Program-made: the position numbers and the translations under genes
Shown here: piece by piece, positions 6,648-8,268 of the stretch
Position numbering within the stretch: the stretch's first letter is position 1
Layout: every line of letters starts with the position of its first letter
Assembly (NCBI GenBank): GCA_039587535.1
Contig: JBDHIF010000073.1
Span: 1 to 8,268, forward strand
DNA from: JAWLHJ01 sp039587535
GTDB taxonomy: Bacteria > Gemmatimonadota > Gemmatimonadetes > Longimicrobiales > Gaopeijiaceae
Direction of reading: 5' to 3'
DNA: 8,268 nucleotides
Notes under the pieces: generated by a model
Databases searched by the model: none
The model's input: the letters and a program-made list of their open reading frames with translations, nothing else
Told to the model about the DNA's origin: nothing

Positions 6648-8266
6648 CGCGGGCCCACGCTGAGCATCCGCAGGCACGAGGCGGCGGCGCCAATCAATTC
6701 GTATCCGATCGTGAAGGGACCCCCGGTCTCGGCGAGTATCGGGTCCACGAGCAGCGTGACCTCGCCGACCGAGAACGAGGAGCCGAGGCTTACGTCTGCG
6801 CGGTACAGTCCGCGCGCTCGGAAGTACAGGGAGCGGCCGTCCGGCGACCACACGGGATCGAAGCTGTTGAAGCCTTCGTTCGACACGCGTTGCAGGCCCG
6901 AGCCGTCCGGGAAGCGCCGCACGAAAATACCCTGTGTCTCGTCCGACTGGAGCCAGTACGCGATCCACTGGCCATCGGGTGAGATCACTGCCTCGGCCTC
7001 GTGGGCCGGCCCCCGAAGAAACCCCGTGATCGTCGCCGCCGAATCGGCCCTCAGTTCGAACAGGGCGATGTCTCGTGTTGCTCCCTGTTCACTCACGACG
7101 AGCCACCGTCCGTCGGGCGAGATGGACGAGAGCGCAGTCTCACCTTCTGCCGTCCAGAGCTGAATCGCGTCTGAGCCGCCGTCCGCCGCCTTCATGAAGC
7201 CGTCGAACCCGTTCGTGCCCGAGCGCTCGGACAGGAAGTAGACCAAGCGTCCATCCGGCGACCACACCGGCGTCCGGTTCGTACCCTCGAAGGTGAGCTG
7301 TCGATCGCGCTCCGCATCCACGTCGTGCACCCAGATGTGCTCACCCGACGTGTAGGCAATGAGCCGGCCGTCCGGCGAGACCCTCGGCGTGAGGACGGAC
7401 GCGGATTGAATCGAGAGGGGCTCCTCGTTGCCGTCCATACCAAGCCAATAGAGGGGACTATCCTGACCCTCCAAGCTTATGGGGAGGGCATAGATCAACG
7501 TGCCCGTCTGAGAAACGGCGAAATCGGACACGCCTCCCGGGTCCACCTCCAGCTCGGGTAGGAGCGTGACCGGTGGGCCGGTCACTTGCAGCGTCTCGAG
7601 GTCGAACGGTACTCCCATCAGCGCCTGATCGCCGTGCCCGTAGACGAGGTGGCCGGTCGGCACGTACGCAGGTTGGTTCCCCGACGGAACGAGCTCGCGC
7701 AGCTCCCGCGTCTCGAGGTCGTACAACATGACCCGACCGTCGATGGGGTCGCCGCCGGTGAGGGTGCCGAACACCACGGCTCTTCCGTTCGGGAGCAAAT
7801 GGGGCCACTGGGCGATGACCTCGCCGGACTCGAACAGCACCGTAGGCTCACCTCCCGCGGCTGGCACGCTGAAGATGTTTCCCCCGGACTGATAGACCAC
7901 CTCGTCGGTCGCCGTCCAATGGGCTTGAGAGCCCCTGGTGATGGGCAGGGCAGGTCCGCCGGTGATCGGGACTCGCTCGATACCTCCTCCACGCCAGAAC
8001 GCGACCGACCGTCCATCGGGCGAAAAGACCGGGCTCTGCCCGAAATCCGTGTTCGGCAGGCGTCGCCATTCGACGTCGGCCGAGCCTCGAACGTACAGGC
8101 CGGGGAAGGCGAAGGAGTCGTCCATGTGGCTTCCGACGATCCAGCGGCCGTCGGGCGAGATCGCGAACTTGCGTCCGCGGAATCCGGGGCTGAGGAATTG
8201 GACCTCGGCTCGGGTGACGACGCCCGGTTGGGATGGCGGCGCACTACGGAGGAGCGCCCAAGTTGC
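6644..8266 (-). CDS. PD40/TolB-like propeller protein, C-terminal part, probably of a Ser/Thr kinase (5' partial)
   Basis: The frame is open from the right edge, so the start lies outside the window. The 540 visible residues are a WD40-like beta-propeller of the PD40 type: SPDG motifs lie at visible residues 37-40, 82-85, 297-300, 336-339, 383-386, 429-432 and 474-477, with a degenerate LPNG at 158-161. Each is followed by a hydrophobic strand such as 'RLIAYTSG' or 'RWLVVSEQ'. The opening, VVTRAEVQFL then ISPDGRW, and the next part, LYVRGSADVEWRRLP, are the usual junction and first blades just after the membrane helix in kinase-TM-propeller proteins. I therefore infer an unseen N-terminal kinase domain like those of its two neighbours. 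No kinase motif or membrane helix is visible. An extracytoplasmic sensing role is inferred and the ligand is unknown. The last 30 residues lose the propeller pattern. The stop overlaps the next gene's start by ATGA, suggesting one transcript with translational coupling. A stand-alone propeller protein is the alternative. Confidence 0.85.
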   Translation of the reverse strand, partial: ATWALLRSAPPSQPGVVTRAEVQFLSPGFRGRKFAISPDGRWIVGSHMDDSFAFPGLYVRGSADVEWRRLPNTDFGQSPVFSPDGRSVAFWRGGGIERVPITGGPALPITRGSQAHWTATDEVVYQSGGNIFSVPAAGGEPTVLFESGEVIAQWPHLLPNGRAVVFGTLTGGDPIDGRVMLYDLETRELRELVPSGNQPAYVPTGHLVYGHGDQALMGVPFDLETLQVTGPPVTLLPELEVDPGGVSDFAVSQTGTLIYALPISLEGQDSPLYWLGMDGNEEPLSIQSASVLTPRVSPDGRLIAYTSGEHIWVHDVDAERDRQLTFEGTNRTPVWSPDGRLVYFLSERSGTNGFDGFMKAADGGSDAIQLWTAEGETALSSISPDGRWLVVSEQGATRDIALFELRADSAATITGFLRGPAHEAEAVISPDGQWIAYWLQSDETQGIFVRRFPDGSGLQRVSNEGFNSFDPVWSPDGRSLYFRARGLYRADVSLGSSFSVGEVTLLVDPILAETGGPFTIGYELIGAAASCLRMLSVGPR

Positions 8267-8268
8267 AG

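Noticed and set aside
6645..6968. A 107-residue N-terminal extension of the complete kinase in the same frame.
   Set aside because: It overlaps the propeller end of the upstream gene, is Arg/Pro-rich without family resemblance, and the paralogue begins exactly where the ATG at 6647 does.
5790..7163. Plus-strand open frame of 457 codons opposite the kinase and propeller genes.
   Set aside because: It lies antisense to two well-supported genes across their junction, has no recognisable domain, and is explained by GC-rich codon bias. Its middle resembles another antisense frame only because both mirror the same kinase domain.
1..8268. CRISPR array, tRNA, rRNA, insertion sequence or phage genes.
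   Set aside because: No regularly spaced repeats, cloverleaf-like segments, transposase motifs or terminal repeats were seen on either strand; the window is almost fully explained by the four genes.

Overview
The window is high-GC, densely coding bacterial DNA. Every gene I can support lies on the minus strand and is read from the right-hand end to the left. The gene families suggest Gemmatimonadota or a close relative: Hanks-type Ser/Thr kinases fused through one membrane helix to TolB/WD40-like (PD40) propellers, plus an ADOP-type orphan permease. The kinases share the phrasing 'LADDLKHER', 'LKPELAAVVGAERFLAEIKTTANL' in pieces, and 'YVMPYVEGETLR', which I associate with that phylum. Acidobacteriota or another high-GC soil or marine lineage is not excluded. 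The assignment comes from remembered family patterns, not from a search.

In transcription order: (A) 8266-6644 is the C-terminal 540 residues of a PD40-propeller protein, almost certainly the sensor half of a kinase whose catalytic domain lies beyond the right edge. (B) 6647-3960 is a complete 895-residue kinase with a transmembrane helix and a propeller. It overlaps gene A by the 4-base ATGA signature. A gap of 259 bases follows, holding a 9-bp perfect inverted repeat with a nested hairpin. (C) 3700-1320 is a MacB/FtsX-type permease of the ADOP class, broken by a frame change near 1780 that also appears to have lost several tens of bases. The first piece runs 3700-1697, and the C-terminal piece continues in another frame from about 1778 to 1320. 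After 84 bases comes (D) 1235-1, a third kinase. It has a complete kinase domain, one membrane helix and the start of a propeller, and it runs off the left edge.

By family knowledge the kinases would be membrane receptors: cytoplasmic kinase domain, single membrane helix, extracytoplasmic propeller that senses an unknown ligand. The permease has no ATPase gene beside it, as is usual for ADOP proteins. I infer, without proof, that kinases and permease share an envelope-stress or export role. The array looks like tandem duplication: the kinase domains of B and D match at 86 of 95 N-terminal residues, while their sensor parts differ.

I saw no RNA genes, CRISPR array, insertion sequence or phage gene. 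I found no undescribed system that the sequence supports. The observations most worth checking are the broken permease, the kinase-permease array, and the intergenic inverted repeat.
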